Below, one piece after another: positions 9,110 through 16,770 of a DNA stretch of 64,000 bases (position 1 is its first letter; the number at the start of each line of letters is the position of its first letter). The stretch lies in the NCBI GenBank assembly GCA_005116745.1, contig SWDS01000006.1, positions 268,935 through 332,934 on the forward strand. Direction: 5' to 3'. A program made the position numbers and the translations under genes. The DNA comes from Nitrospira sp. Its GTDB lineage: Bacteria; Nitrospirota; Nitrospiria; Nitrospirales; Nitrospiraceae. The notes beneath the pieces were generated by a model. The model ran no database searches, was not told where the DNA came from, and saw only the letters and a program-made list of their open reading frames with translations.

Positions 9110-10561
9110 CTATTTGCCAATACAAAACTCGGAAAAAATCTCATCCAACACTTCGTCAGACGTAATGGTTCCAACAATCTCACCCAGTGCATCAGCGGCA
9201 CCACGGAGATCGACCGCAACACATTCTGGCTCTATGCCTTGTTGGACCGAGGCCAGTGCGTCATTGAGTGAGGCCTCCGCACGTTCGAGCGCCGCCCGAT
9301 GCCGAACGTGAGTGACAACGACACCATCGCGAGATTCAAAGGACGGCTTCACAAATTGTGAGTGAATCACGGACTTCAAGGCGTCAAGTCCCTCGCCCGT
9401 TTGGGAAGAAATGGGAACAACCTTGCACGGTGTATCAGCGCGCAGTGCGTCGGTCAGCCGTTCTACGAATGCTGCGTCGCAAAGATCGATTTTATTAATG
9501 ACAAGGACATGTTCAGCATGAAGGGTGGGGGAACGGAGATTTCTCAGATCCATCTGTGTCAGTTGAGCAGCGTCCAAGACATATAAGATGATATCCGCCT
9601 GGCCTTGAGCTTCGATGGAACGACGGATGCCCTCTTGTTCAACAAGGTCGGTGGTATCACGCAGCCCAGCGGTGTCGATCAACGTGATTCGCAGACCGAG
9701 CCAGGTAATGGACTCTTCAATAATATCGCGAGTCGTGCCGGGGATATCAGTCACAATCGCTCGATTCTCCCGGAGTAAACGATTCAGCAAACTCGACTTG
9801 CCAACATTGGGCTCCCCGGCGATCACCACGCGGACTCCCTCGCGCAGGACCCGTCCCGTCTCGGCAGTCTCCAACATCCTCCGAACGTGATCCAGTGTCT
9901 CCTGGAGAGAGCCGATCATCTCCTCGCGCCGGACGAACGTAATATCTTCTTCTGCGAAGTCGATCCCTGCTTCTAGGTGAGCCAACAGTCTGACGAGTTC
10001 AGTACGCAAACGATGGACCTGTTGCGTGAGTTCGCCGCGGAGCTGGCGTTGTGCCAATTTGAGGCCCAGCTCTGATTTGGCCCTGATGGTGTCCAGCACC
10101 GCCTCAGCCTGAGACAAATCCAGGCGGCCGTTCAAGAAGGCTCGTTTGGTAAACTCTCCTGCCTGTGCCAGCCGGGCTCCGGCAACGATGCAAGCCTGAC
10201 AGACTCGTTGCAGGACGAGCCCATTGCCGTGGCAGTGGATCTCCACCACGTCCTCTGCGGTAAACGACCGAGGCGCCTTCATATAGACCACCAGGCCTTC
10301 GTCGATGATCTGCTCTGTCAACTGACTAGCCGTGGAGCTTGAATGGCTACTGATTGAAGGAGCAGGTGGAAAGAGAATATCGGCCAGGTACAGCGTGTGA
10401 GAAGCGAGGGTATGAAGCGATTTCTTGGAACGCAGCCGAACCACGTGGCTTGTGATGTCAACCGCATGCGGCCCGCTTATCCGAACGATACCAATACCGC
10501 CCTCACCAACAGGAGTGGCAATTGCACAAATCGTATCCTCGGGCGTTCCGACAGCTGGCAT
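9110..10561 (-). CDS. mnmE: tRNA modification GTPase MnmE (TrmE)
   Basis: MnmE is the GTPase partner of MnmG in tRNA wobble uridine modification. The product (about 483 residues) has the N-terminal tetrahydrofolate-binding domain ([22 protein letters not shown]), a helical domain, and an inserted G domain with [12 protein letters not shown] (G1), the DIPGTTRD switch, DTAGLRD (G3) and NKID (G4). The protein ends in CIGK, the family's invariant C-terminal motif with its functional cysteine. ATG 10561 is used; a GTG two codons upstream is possible. It sits between yidC and mnmG on the minus strand. Confidence 0.96.
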   Translation of the reverse strand: MPAVGTPEDTICAIATPVGEGGIGIVRISGPHAVDITSHVVRLRSKKSLHTLASHTLYLADILFPPAPSISSHSSSTASQLTEQIIDEGLVVYMKAPRSFTAEDVVEIHCHGNGLVLQRVCQACIVAGARLAQAGEFTKRAFLNGRLDLSQAEAVLDTIRAKSELGLKLAQRQLRGELTQQVHRLRTELVRLLAHLEAGIDFAEEDITFVRREEMIGSLQETLDHVRRMLETAETGRVLREGVRVVIAGEPNVGKSSLLNRLLRENRAIVTDIPGTTRDIIEESITWLGLRITLIDTAGLRDTTDLVEQEGIRRSIEAQGQADIILYVLDAAQLTQMDLRNLRSPTLHAEHVLVINKIDLCDAAFVERLTDALRADTPCKVVPISSQTGEGLDALKSVIHSQFVKPSFESRDGVVVTHVRHRAALERAEASLNDALASVQQGIEPECVAVDLRGAADALGEIVGTITSDEVLDEIFSEFCIGK

Positions 10562-10612
10562 GTTCACACGCGTTCGTGAGGATCCGTCACATCGAACGAA
10601 ACCGACCGAGCC

Positions 10613-12307
10613 TCATTTCTTGCCACCTTGGTCATCCGTCGTCAGTGCTGTGGCGGGAGTTCGAAAGAAAAAGTGATCCGTCACGAATTGTTGCACAATG
10701 GTGAGCACATTATTGGTCAGCCAATACAACACGAGGCCGGCAGGAAAATTGACGAACAGGAATGTCATGGCCACCGGCAGCATCAACATCATTTTTGCCT
10801 GAGTCGGATCCATCGTCGTCGGTTGGATCTTTTGCATCACCATCATGCTGATTCCCATGATGATCGGCAGAATATAGTAGGGATCCTGAAGCGACAGGTC
10901 GGTGATCCACAGCCCTAACGGCGCTTGGCGCAAATCGATCGTCATGTACAGAATATTAAACAGCGACACGAAGACCGGCATTTGCAATAACATCGGGAGA
11001 CAGCCACCCACGGGATTGACTTTGTGGTCCCGGTACAGCTTGATCAGTTCCTTGTTCAAGCGGTCACGATCGTCCTTGAACTTTTCTTGGACAGCTGCCA
11101 CTTTCGGCTGGATGCCCTGCATCTTCTTCATCGATGTGTAACTTTTATATTGTAAGGGGATAAACAACACCTTGATGCAGATGGTGAGGAGGATGATCGT
11201 CACTCCATAATTATGCGTATAGTCATTGATATAACGCAGCACGGAGAAGATGGGCTTGGCCACGGCCCTGACCGTGTCCCAGCTCCCGAAAAGGAACCAG
11301 CCAAAATCAATGGTATCTTCGAGCCGAATTTGCAGACTCTGGAGGGTGTCAAACTCCTTGGGGCCGGCAAAGAGCTGGAGTTCGAGTGGTGTTCCGGAGG
11401 AATCAACCGGTAACCGTACCGCCGTGGAGATAAGCTTGTCTCCTTGCTTCTTAGGCCAAGCGGACGCGCTCGTCTTTGGAATAAGTGCAGAAATGAAGTA
11501 CTTATCTTGTAGCGCGACCCATTTCACAGGACCCTTGAGCTCTGTCTCGGTTTCCGGCATGTCGTGTTCAATTTTGTCGTCAATAAGCGAGGCGGCTCCG
11601 ACAGAACCGATAAACCCTTCTCCCCAATCCACAACCCCAAAATTCGTCCCCAATCCTAGTTTCACTGCTTCTGTGAGCCCACTGGATTTCAACGCGATAT
11701 CGACGACATAGCTCTCGGTGTGAAACGTCAGGCGCTTTTCCAATCGTACGCCGGTTGCTGGATTACTGTACGAGAAGGTGATATGGCCCGTGGGGTGGCC
11801 CTGGTCCAATGTCGTAAAGTCCTTTTCGACCCTATAGATCCCTTCGCTTATTTCTTTTGAATGAGAGGTGTCATCCACTGTGACCGTCAAGGGCTCGGCA
11901 AACTTGCCGCGCTGTCGTACGAGTTGTACGAAGGGCTTTCCATCGGAACTGCTGCGATAGCGTTTGAGTTCCCAGCTCGTGAGTGCGGCCCCACGGGTCG
12001 TAAACGTAGCCCGGTAGAGCTCCGTTTCAACCACGATGAATTCCGGCGCAGAAGATTCTCGACGTGAATCTTGGGGAGAAACATCCCCAGCGGATGGTTT
12101 TTGTGGTGCAATGGTCGTGGTCGCGGGAGCGCCCGGGGTTGGAGACGCAGGGCCTATACTCGAAGGAGATGACGTATCGCTTATGGAAGGTTCCGCCTCT
12201 TCCGAAATAGTCGGTTCAGGGAGTAGGCCAAGCTCTTTGATGATGTACTCATACCCAAAGATAATCCCAAGAGAGAGAAACAAGAACACGATGACGCGCT
12301 TTTCCAT
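10613..12307 (-). CDS. yidC: membrane protein insertase YidC
   Basis: YidC inserts and folds proteins in the inner membrane, alone or with Sec. The 564-residue length matches the Gram-negative form. An N-terminal membrane helix (VIVFLFLSLGIIFGYEYII) is followed by a Ser/Pro/Thr-rich linker and a large periplasmic beta domain (about residues 90-340). The conserved C-terminal core has five membrane segments, with family blocks NYGVTIILLTICIKVLFIPL and PVGGCLPMLLQMPVFVSLF. The conserved Arg of the hydrophilic groove probably lies in the region around residue 365. yidD, rnpA and rpmH are upstream in the same direction. Confidence 0.96.
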   Translation of the reverse strand: MEKRVIVFLFLSLGIIFGYEYIIKELGLLPEPTISEEAEPSISDTSSPSSIGPASPTPGAPATTTIAPQKPSAGDVSPQDSRRESSAPEFIVVETELYRATFTTRGAALTSWELKRYRSSSDGKPFVQLVRQRGKFAEPLTVTVDDTSHSKEISEGIYRVEKDFTTLDQGHPTGHITFSYSNPATGVRLEKRLTFHTESYVVDIALKSSGLTEAVKLGLGTNFGVVDWGEGFIGSVGAASLIDDKIEHDMPETETELKGPVKWVALQDKYFISALIPKTSASAWPKKQGDKLISTAVRLPVDSSGTPLELQLFAGPKEFDTLQSLQIRLEDTIDFGWFLFGSWDTVRAVAKPIFSVLRYINDYTHNYGVTIILLTICIKVLFIPLQYKSYTSMKKMQGIQPKVAAVQEKFKDDRDRLNKELIKLYRDHKVNPVGGCLPMLLQMPVFVSLFNILYMTIDLRQAPLGLWITDLSLQDPYYILPIIMGISMMVMQKIQPTTMDPTQAKMMLMLPVAMTFLFVNFPAGLVLYWLTNNVLTIVQQFVTDHFFFRTPATALTTDDQGGKK

Positions 12308-12346
12308 GAGGAGGCTATGCTTTCTTTGATAAAGATATACTCGTCG

Positions 12347-12556
12347 CTACTTGACCGGGTCTTCTCCACCGGGGTGGAAGGGGTGACATTTCAGAAGCCG
12401 GAGGATGGTTAAGCCGAGTCCCTGTAATGCTCCATATTTCGTGATCGCATCTGAGGCGTATTGCGAACAACTGGGTTCAAATCGGCATGTGCGACCGTAC
12501 AAAGGGGAAATCACCATGCGGTATCCTTGAATCAGCCACAGACACAGTGATCGCAT
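12347..12556 (-). CDS. yidD: membrane protein insertion efficiency factor YidD
   Basis: YidD is a small inner-membrane-associated protein that aids YidC-dependent insertion. The 69-residue product carries the family signature: GYRMVISPLYGRTCRFEPSC followed by SQYA, then GLTILRLLKCHPFHPGG. The open frame extends further upstream, but the ATG at 12556 is chosen because family members begin a few residues before the GYRMVISP block and because it lies one base after the rnpA stop codon. The order rnpA-yidD-yidC is standard. Confidence 0.93.
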   Translation of the reverse strand: MRSLCLWLIQGYRMVISPLYGRTCRFEPSCSQYASDAITKYGALQGLGLTILRLLKCHPFHPGGEDPVK

Positions 12557-12557
12557 A

Positions 12558-12923
12558 TCAATGGGCCTTTGCTCGAAGCACATGCAGGCGCTCAAGCGAC
12601 GTTCTCCACGCTTGGACCAACCCCTCATGGGATTGCAGGAGTGCATCTCGCTTTGGAAACACGAGAAGTCCTCGGCCCGGAACCAAGTCCGGATGTAATT
12701 GCCTTACCAGTTCACGAAAGACTCGTTTCGCCCGATTGCGCCGGACGGCATTCCCAAATCGCCGTCCCACGATAATTCCAATCCGACTCGGCGCATCGTC
12801 CATCTTGTGCGCCAAGAGATTGAAGAGCCCGGTTGAAATTCGGCGACCATGTTGTTTAACGGTCTGAATATCTCGGCTGCTGCGCAAGAAGATACCATGG
12901 TCTATGCGAGGTTTCGGTGTCAT
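12558..12923 (-). CDS. rnpA: ribonuclease P protein component
   Basis: RnpA is the basic protein subunit that helps RNase P RNA cut the 5' leader from tRNA precursors. The 121-residue product shows the family RNR block, RRFGNAVRRNRAKRVFRELVR (seen in the stretch around residues 54-74), and the FPKRDA segment. It lies between rpmH and yidD, as usual. No clear ribosome-binding site precedes the ATG, so coupling to the rpmH transcript is likely. Confidence 0.94.
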   Translation of the reverse strand: MTPKPRIDHGIFLRSSRDIQTVKQHGRRISTGLFNLLAHKMDDAPSRIGIIVGRRFGNAVRRNRAKRVFRELVRQLHPDLVPGRGLLVFPKRDALLQSHEGLVQAWRTSLERLHVLRAKAH

Positions 12924-13069
12924 TGAATGAAGGAGGTATTTCGACGCCGCATCCTATCCGTTCACGATCCCGGAGAAGGCTCTAGCTGGTAGGTGAGCGC
13001 ACGCTCAACAGCAACGCGAGAGAATTGGAGAGCGACCCGAAGGACACCTGCCGATCCGACACGATGTAC

Positions 13070-13207
13070 CTAGACAGTCAACCGAGCTCGTCCCTTAGCC
13101 CTCCGGCGGGCCAGCACCTTGCGTCCGTTCTTGGTGCTCATACGTTTTCTAAACCCGTGCTCACGCTTCTTTTTTAAGTTGGACGGTTGTCGCGATGTAA
13201 AAGACAT
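13070..13207 (-). CDS. rpmH: 50S ribosomal protein L34
   Basis: The 45-residue, highly basic product is the large-subunit protein L34, whose family landmark is the [20 protein letters not shown] block followed by [12 protein letters not shown]. The open frame runs further upstream, but the ATG at 13207 gives the normal L34 length and follows a GGGAA ribosome-binding site. It is the first gene of the rpmH-rnpA-yidD-yidC cluster. Confidence 0.95.
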   Translation of the reverse strand: MSFTSRQPSNLKKKREHGFRKRMSTKNGRKVLARRRAKGRARLTV

Positions 13208-13678
13208 AAGTTCCCTTTCCGTTCCCTCGCTTTGAATAGTCAGGTCAAATGAACGGTGGATTATAGGGGAGGCATGTGGGCCTGTCAATTTCAGGCTGCC
13301 TCCAACCATCGGTCGGTGTGGCCGGCTGCGACCCCTAAATGTCCATAGGATTGAGGCACTTTTGCTTTTGGCCACCAGAGTGCCACAAAGTCAGGTGTCA
13401 CGGGATGATCAAAGTCACCATAAACATTCGAAATAGATAGAATTGTTACCTGATACCGACAATTATCGGTGGCACCGAGCTTGCTGCATGTTTTAGGTGT
13501 GCCAGTATGCCAGAAGGGCGTAGTCTGTTAAGCTGGCGTATCTATCATGCAATAATCTTTATAGTATTCGAGGGGTAGTACCAGCGGCGGATCAGGCACT
13601 GCTACGCATAGGATGGATGCAAGGACAGCTGAATTGAACAAAATCGATGGATAGAACCTGTAAGGAGGATTCTTCGTT
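13208..13678. other. 470-bp intergenic region between divergent genes
   Basis: This region separates rpmH (minus) from the lipoprotein operon (plus) and should hold both promoters. I searched it for DnaA boxes (TTATNCACA) and saw none. A 14-base near-palindrome, CCGACAATTATCGG, lies at about 13467-13480. I see no gene here. Confidence 0.5.
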
Positions 13679-14290
13679 ATGTTGAGAAAAGCATCACTTG
13701 TCTCTCTAACCCTGACTCTCATGATGATTGCTGGATGTGCGGAACCTCCTACCCAGCAGATCCAGGAAGCAGAAAAGGCTCTCAAAGATGCACAGGAAAG
13801 CGGCGCGGCCACCTATAGCGCTGAAGAGTATGCCAAGCTGGAAGGGACCCTTACCACATTGCGGAAAGAAGTCACCGATCAGGATGAAAAATTCTCACTC
13901 TTTCGAGACTATGGCAAGGCCCAACAATTGTCTGCCTCGGCCAAAGCGGATAGTGAACGGATCAAGACGGCCGCGACCCTAAAGAAGGAAGAGGCGAAGG
14001 CAGCTGCTTTACAAGCCCAACAAGTCGCCGAAGAGGCAGTAAAAGCCACGCAAGATTTGGTCGCCAAGGCACCGGTTGGAAAAGATCGCGCCGCAGTGGA
14101 GGCCATCAGGAACGACGTAGACGGGCTCAAGTCGTTACTGAAACAGGTTCAGGCATCGATCGACAAAGAAGATTATCCGGCTGCGCAAACCCAGGCGAAG
14201 GCCATTCATGACATGAGCCAAAGCGTGTCAGCCGAAATACAGAACGCACTTGCGAAGGTGGGCAAAGGAAGACCTGCGAGGAAAAGATAA
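13679..14290 (+). CDS. predicted lipoprotein with alpha-helical domain (DUF4398-like)
   Basis: The 203-residue protein has a lipoprotein signal: a charged start, a hydrophobic core and the lipobox IAGC with Cys at residue 20. The mature part is almost all helix, rich in Ala, Lys, Glu and Gln, with repeated A-x-x-A patterns (EAEKALKDAQESGAATYSAE), which resembles the DUF4398 family. The C-terminus is basic (KGRPARKR). AGGAGG lies about ten bases upstream of the ATG. It is the first of four same-strand genes spaced by 8, 9 and 21 bases, the next two of which are L,D-transpeptidases, so a role in envelope or peptidoglycan maintenance is inferred but not shown. Confidence 0.82.
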   Translation: MLRKASLVSLTLTLMMIAGCAEPPTQQIQEAEKALKDAQESGAATYSAEEYAKLEGTLTTLRKEVTDQDEKFSLFRDYGKAQQLSASAKADSERIKTAATLKKEEAKAAALQAQQVAEEAVKATQDLVAKAPVGKDRAAVEAIRNDVDGLKSLLKQVQASIDKEDYPAAQTQAKAIHDMSQSVSAEIQNALAKVGKGRPARKR

Positions 14291-14298
14291 CGCACGGC

Positions 14299-15432
14299 AT
14301 GGCGCGTGACCAGACACATACGAGGCTTGCCGCAATTTTCTGCGTCCTCTGCGTGGCTGGGTGTGTTCAAGCTGTTCCACCGGACCTCCTTGTTGCTCTT
14401 GAGGCCATCGACCAAGACTTGATCGCATTGCGGGCTCCGGAAGCTGCGCCTGAGGAGTATAGGCAGTTTGTTCGCCAATGGGTCTCTCTGAAAGCGCGCG
14501 TCCAATTGGATGATGATCTGATCAGATGGCCATGGGAAGTGAGTGATCTTGAGAATGAACTCCGCCGGCTGTACATCACGAGCGAACGTACCGTCTCCCA
14601 GCTCCACGAGCGGCACGCCTCGCAGCACCGCACGGCGCAAGCCACGGTGGCTCGCCTTGAAGAACAGCTTCATGCGATTACCTCGAGAGTCGAAGCGATC
14701 GATGGGCGCATCCTCCTAGGAGAACGAGTCGTTCAAACGGATCTTCTGGTCAAACAAGCGCGCTCCTTCTTCGAGCAAAAAGACTTCCAACGAGCCATGC
14801 ACGCGGCGGAGAAAGCGGATCATGCGCTCAAGGCCCAGACGGCATTGCTCAGTCAAGAATTGGGACGATATGCCGACGAGAATCGAATCGCCTCTTGGCA
14901 GACGATGGCCAGGCAGACGATCGAGTGGTCACGCATCCACCAATCAACGGCCATCGTGGTGAGCAAGGCCGACCGAGAATTGATACTCTACAAGAGCGGG
15001 CGGAGGGTGCTATCATACCCCGTCCGGTTAGGATTCAATGGCATGCTGGAAAAGCAGGTCCAGGGGGATGGGGCGACACCAGAAGGCCGGTATCGAGTGA
15101 CGGATAAGCGTGGTCCAGGGCAAACGCAATTCTACCGAGCCCTGGCTCTAGATTATCCTAATGCCGAAGATCGGCGGCGATTCAACTATGCGAAGAAGTC
15201 GGGAAGGATTAGCCCGGCCAAAGGCATTGGTGGCCAAATCGAGATCCATGGAGCCGACAATGAACTGTTGGCTCGGACCCTTGGGTGTATCATGCTCGAT
15301 AATCCGAATATGGCGATGCTCTTCGAAGGCGTTTCTGTCGGGACACCGGTCACGATCGTGGGTGCCTTGACCAGGGAGAACGCAGTGGCCTTGGCCTTAT
15401 CGGAACTTGCGCAGCGAAGAACTCAAATCTGA
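14299..15432 (+). CDS. L,D-transpeptidase family protein (YkuD domain)
   Basis: L,D-transpeptidases form 3-3 peptidoglycan cross-links or attach proteins to peptidoglycan. This 377-residue protein has an N-terminal signal with a lipobox-like VAGC (Cys at residue 22), a long helical region (about 30-200), then a YkuD domain. The domain starts at TAIVVSKADRELILYKSGRR and contains GDGATPEGRYRVTDKR and the catalytic HGA...TLGCIML segment, with the nucleophile Cys and the conserved upstream His. The usual SHGC is TLGC here, a variant found in this subfamily. It lies 8 bases after the lipoprotein gene and 9 bases before another L,D-transpeptidase gene. Confidence 0.88.
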   Translation: MARDQTHTRLAAIFCVLCVAGCVQAVPPDLLVALEAIDQDLIALRAPEAAPEEYRQFVRQWVSLKARVQLDDDLIRWPWEVSDLENELRRLYITSERTVSQLHERHASQHRTAQATVARLEEQLHAITSRVEAIDGRILLGERVVQTDLLVKQARSFFEQKDFQRAMHAAEKADHALKAQTALLSQELGRYADENRIASWQTMARQTIEWSRIHQSTAIVVSKADRELILYKSGRRVLSYPVRLGFNGMLEKQVQGDGATPEGRYRVTDKRGPGQTQFYRALALDYPNAEDRRRFNYAKKSGRISPAKGIGGQIEIHGADNELLARTLGCIMLDNPNMAMLFEGVSVGTPVTIVGALTRENAVALALSELAQRRTQI

Positions 15433-15441
15433 GTGTAGACT

Positions 15442-16080
15442 ATGCGCCGACTCCTTCTTGCCACGTCAGTGGTCGTCTTGCTCCTTCTCCTGGTCGTGAG
15501 TACCCGGTCTATGAATCCTGCAGCGCCTGGGGATTCCCAAGCGGTTCACCAGCCTGCAGTTCAGGACAACACCAGCCTTCGTACATTGCAAGCCCGGTAC
15601 AAGACGCTTTCCAAACAGTTATCACAGCTCATGCCACGCGAGCCCTATATCTTGGTGGATACGGCCAGGAATCGACTGTATGTCAAGCGTCATGATGAGG
15701 TGGTCCTTAACGCAATTGCTTCGACTGGGAGCGGAACAATTCTCGACAAGCCTGGCGAAAGCAAGAGTCAGTGGATTTTCGATACGCCCCGTGGAGAGTT
15801 TCTTGTAAAGACAAAATTAGCGAATCCCACCTGGATTAAGCCGGATTGGGCCTTTATCGAAGAAGGGCTCGCGGTTCCGCAAAACGCTGCCGAACGAGCG
15901 GAACAAGGTGTGCTAGGCGATTATGCGCTAGGTTTTGGAAAAGGCTACTTCATCCATGGGACGCTCTATACCCGATTGTTGGGGAAGAATGTGACACATG
16001 GATGCATCCGGCTGAATGACAGCGATCTTAAAGGTGTCTACCAGCTCGCCCGAGTGGGGACACCCATCATGATCTTTTGA
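15442..16080 (+). CDS. L,D-transpeptidase (ErfK/YbiS/YcfS/YnhG type)
   Basis: The 212-residue protein has one N-terminal membrane segment (LLLATSVVVLLLLLVVS) that acts as signal or anchor. The YkuD domain starts at PYILVDTARNRLYVKRHDE, and the catalytic block is HGTLYTRLLGKNVTHGCIRL, with the nucleophilic Cys in THGCIRL. The product should act in the periplasm on peptidoglycan. It is the third gene of the 13679-16746 operon. The active-site motif is complete, in contrast to the next gene. Confidence 0.92.
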   Translation: MRRLLLATSVVVLLLLLVVSTRSMNPAAPGDSQAVHQPAVQDNTSLRTLQARYKTLSKQLSQLMPREPYILVDTARNRLYVKRHDEVVLNAIASTGSGTILDKPGESKSQWIFDTPRGEFLVKTKLANPTWIKPDWAFIEEGLAVPQNAAERAEQGVLGDYALGFGKGYFIHGTLYTRLLGKNVTHGCIRLNDSDLKGVYQLARVGTPIMIF

Positions 16081-16101
16081 CCCCTCCACAGTGCGCAGAT
16101 A

Positions 16102-16746
16102 TTGATGATGAAACTCTGCGCCATTCTGATCCTCTTCGTCTTCACCACGCCAAGCTGGGGAAAGGACCTTGAGGCTTTCCCTGACCTCCAGCTCAACGAC
16201 GTACAAGGACTGAAAGAAGCAACCCGTGTGCTTGAGGAAGAACTCAAGCTCGCGGCACGCCCGCAGACCTATCTACTGATTGATCTGGTTGGGAGCACCA
16301 TCCAGATTAAAGGGCGTGGCATCGGGCTCCACCAGATTCCGATCATTCGCTGGTCTGGTGAATCGGGAAACGAATTAAAAGGGATACACAAGCTGGTGGC
16401 GCGACCATCAGTCGTTCGACGAAAAATCGATCCGGGTGCCGCAGGTGAACAGGAGCCGATTTCACTCGCCGATATGCCTACCGACTATGTCGTGTCATGT
16501 TCGCCTCCGATGACCATTGCCGTGGTTCCCTCGACAGCCGGCGAAACCCTCCTTCGCGGCGCCGCCATTCTGGGAAAATCAGGGTGGCATCACGTGCAAC
16601 ATTGGGCCAGCTCGCTCTTCACCGACGCGCCATCAACACCGACACCTCATCTGCAACTCACCATCGCGGTCGACCATGCGCAGTCCTTGGCCTGGTCGCT
16701 GGTGGACGGGATGGCGATCGTCATTCGCCGGCCAGCCGATAAATAG
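16102..16746 (+). CDS. secreted L,D-transpeptidase-like protein without catalytic motif
   Basis: The 214-residue product has a cleavable-looking signal (LCAILILFVFTTPSWG) and no recognised catalytic motif. Its start, TYLLIDLVGSTIQIKGRGI, mirrors the beginning of the YkuD domain in the preceding gene (PYILVDTARNRLYVKRHDE). No HGxx(S/T)HGC block follows, and the only clear Cys in the mature part is in VVSCSPPM. A non-catalytic partner or a decayed paralogue is my inference. It is the last gene of the operon, 21 bases after the second L,D-transpeptidase gene and 24 bases before the RHS gene. Confidence 0.75.
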   Translation: MMMKLCAILILFVFTTPSWGKDLEAFPDLQLNDVQGLKEATRVLEEELKLAARPQTYLLIDLVGSTIQIKGRGIGLHQIPIIRWSGESGNELKGIHKLVARPSVVRRKIDPGAAGEQEPISLADMPTDYVVSCSPPMTIAVVPSTAGETLLRGAAILGKSGWHHVQHWASSLFTDAPSTPTPHLQLTIAVDHAQSLAWSLVDGMAIVIRRPADK

Positions 16747-16770
16747 GTAGCGCACGCATAGGCAACGGGT

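Noticed and set aside
13208-13678. chromosomal origin of replication
   Set aside because: No DnaA boxes or AT-rich repeats were seen, although the genes to the left are typical for an origin region.
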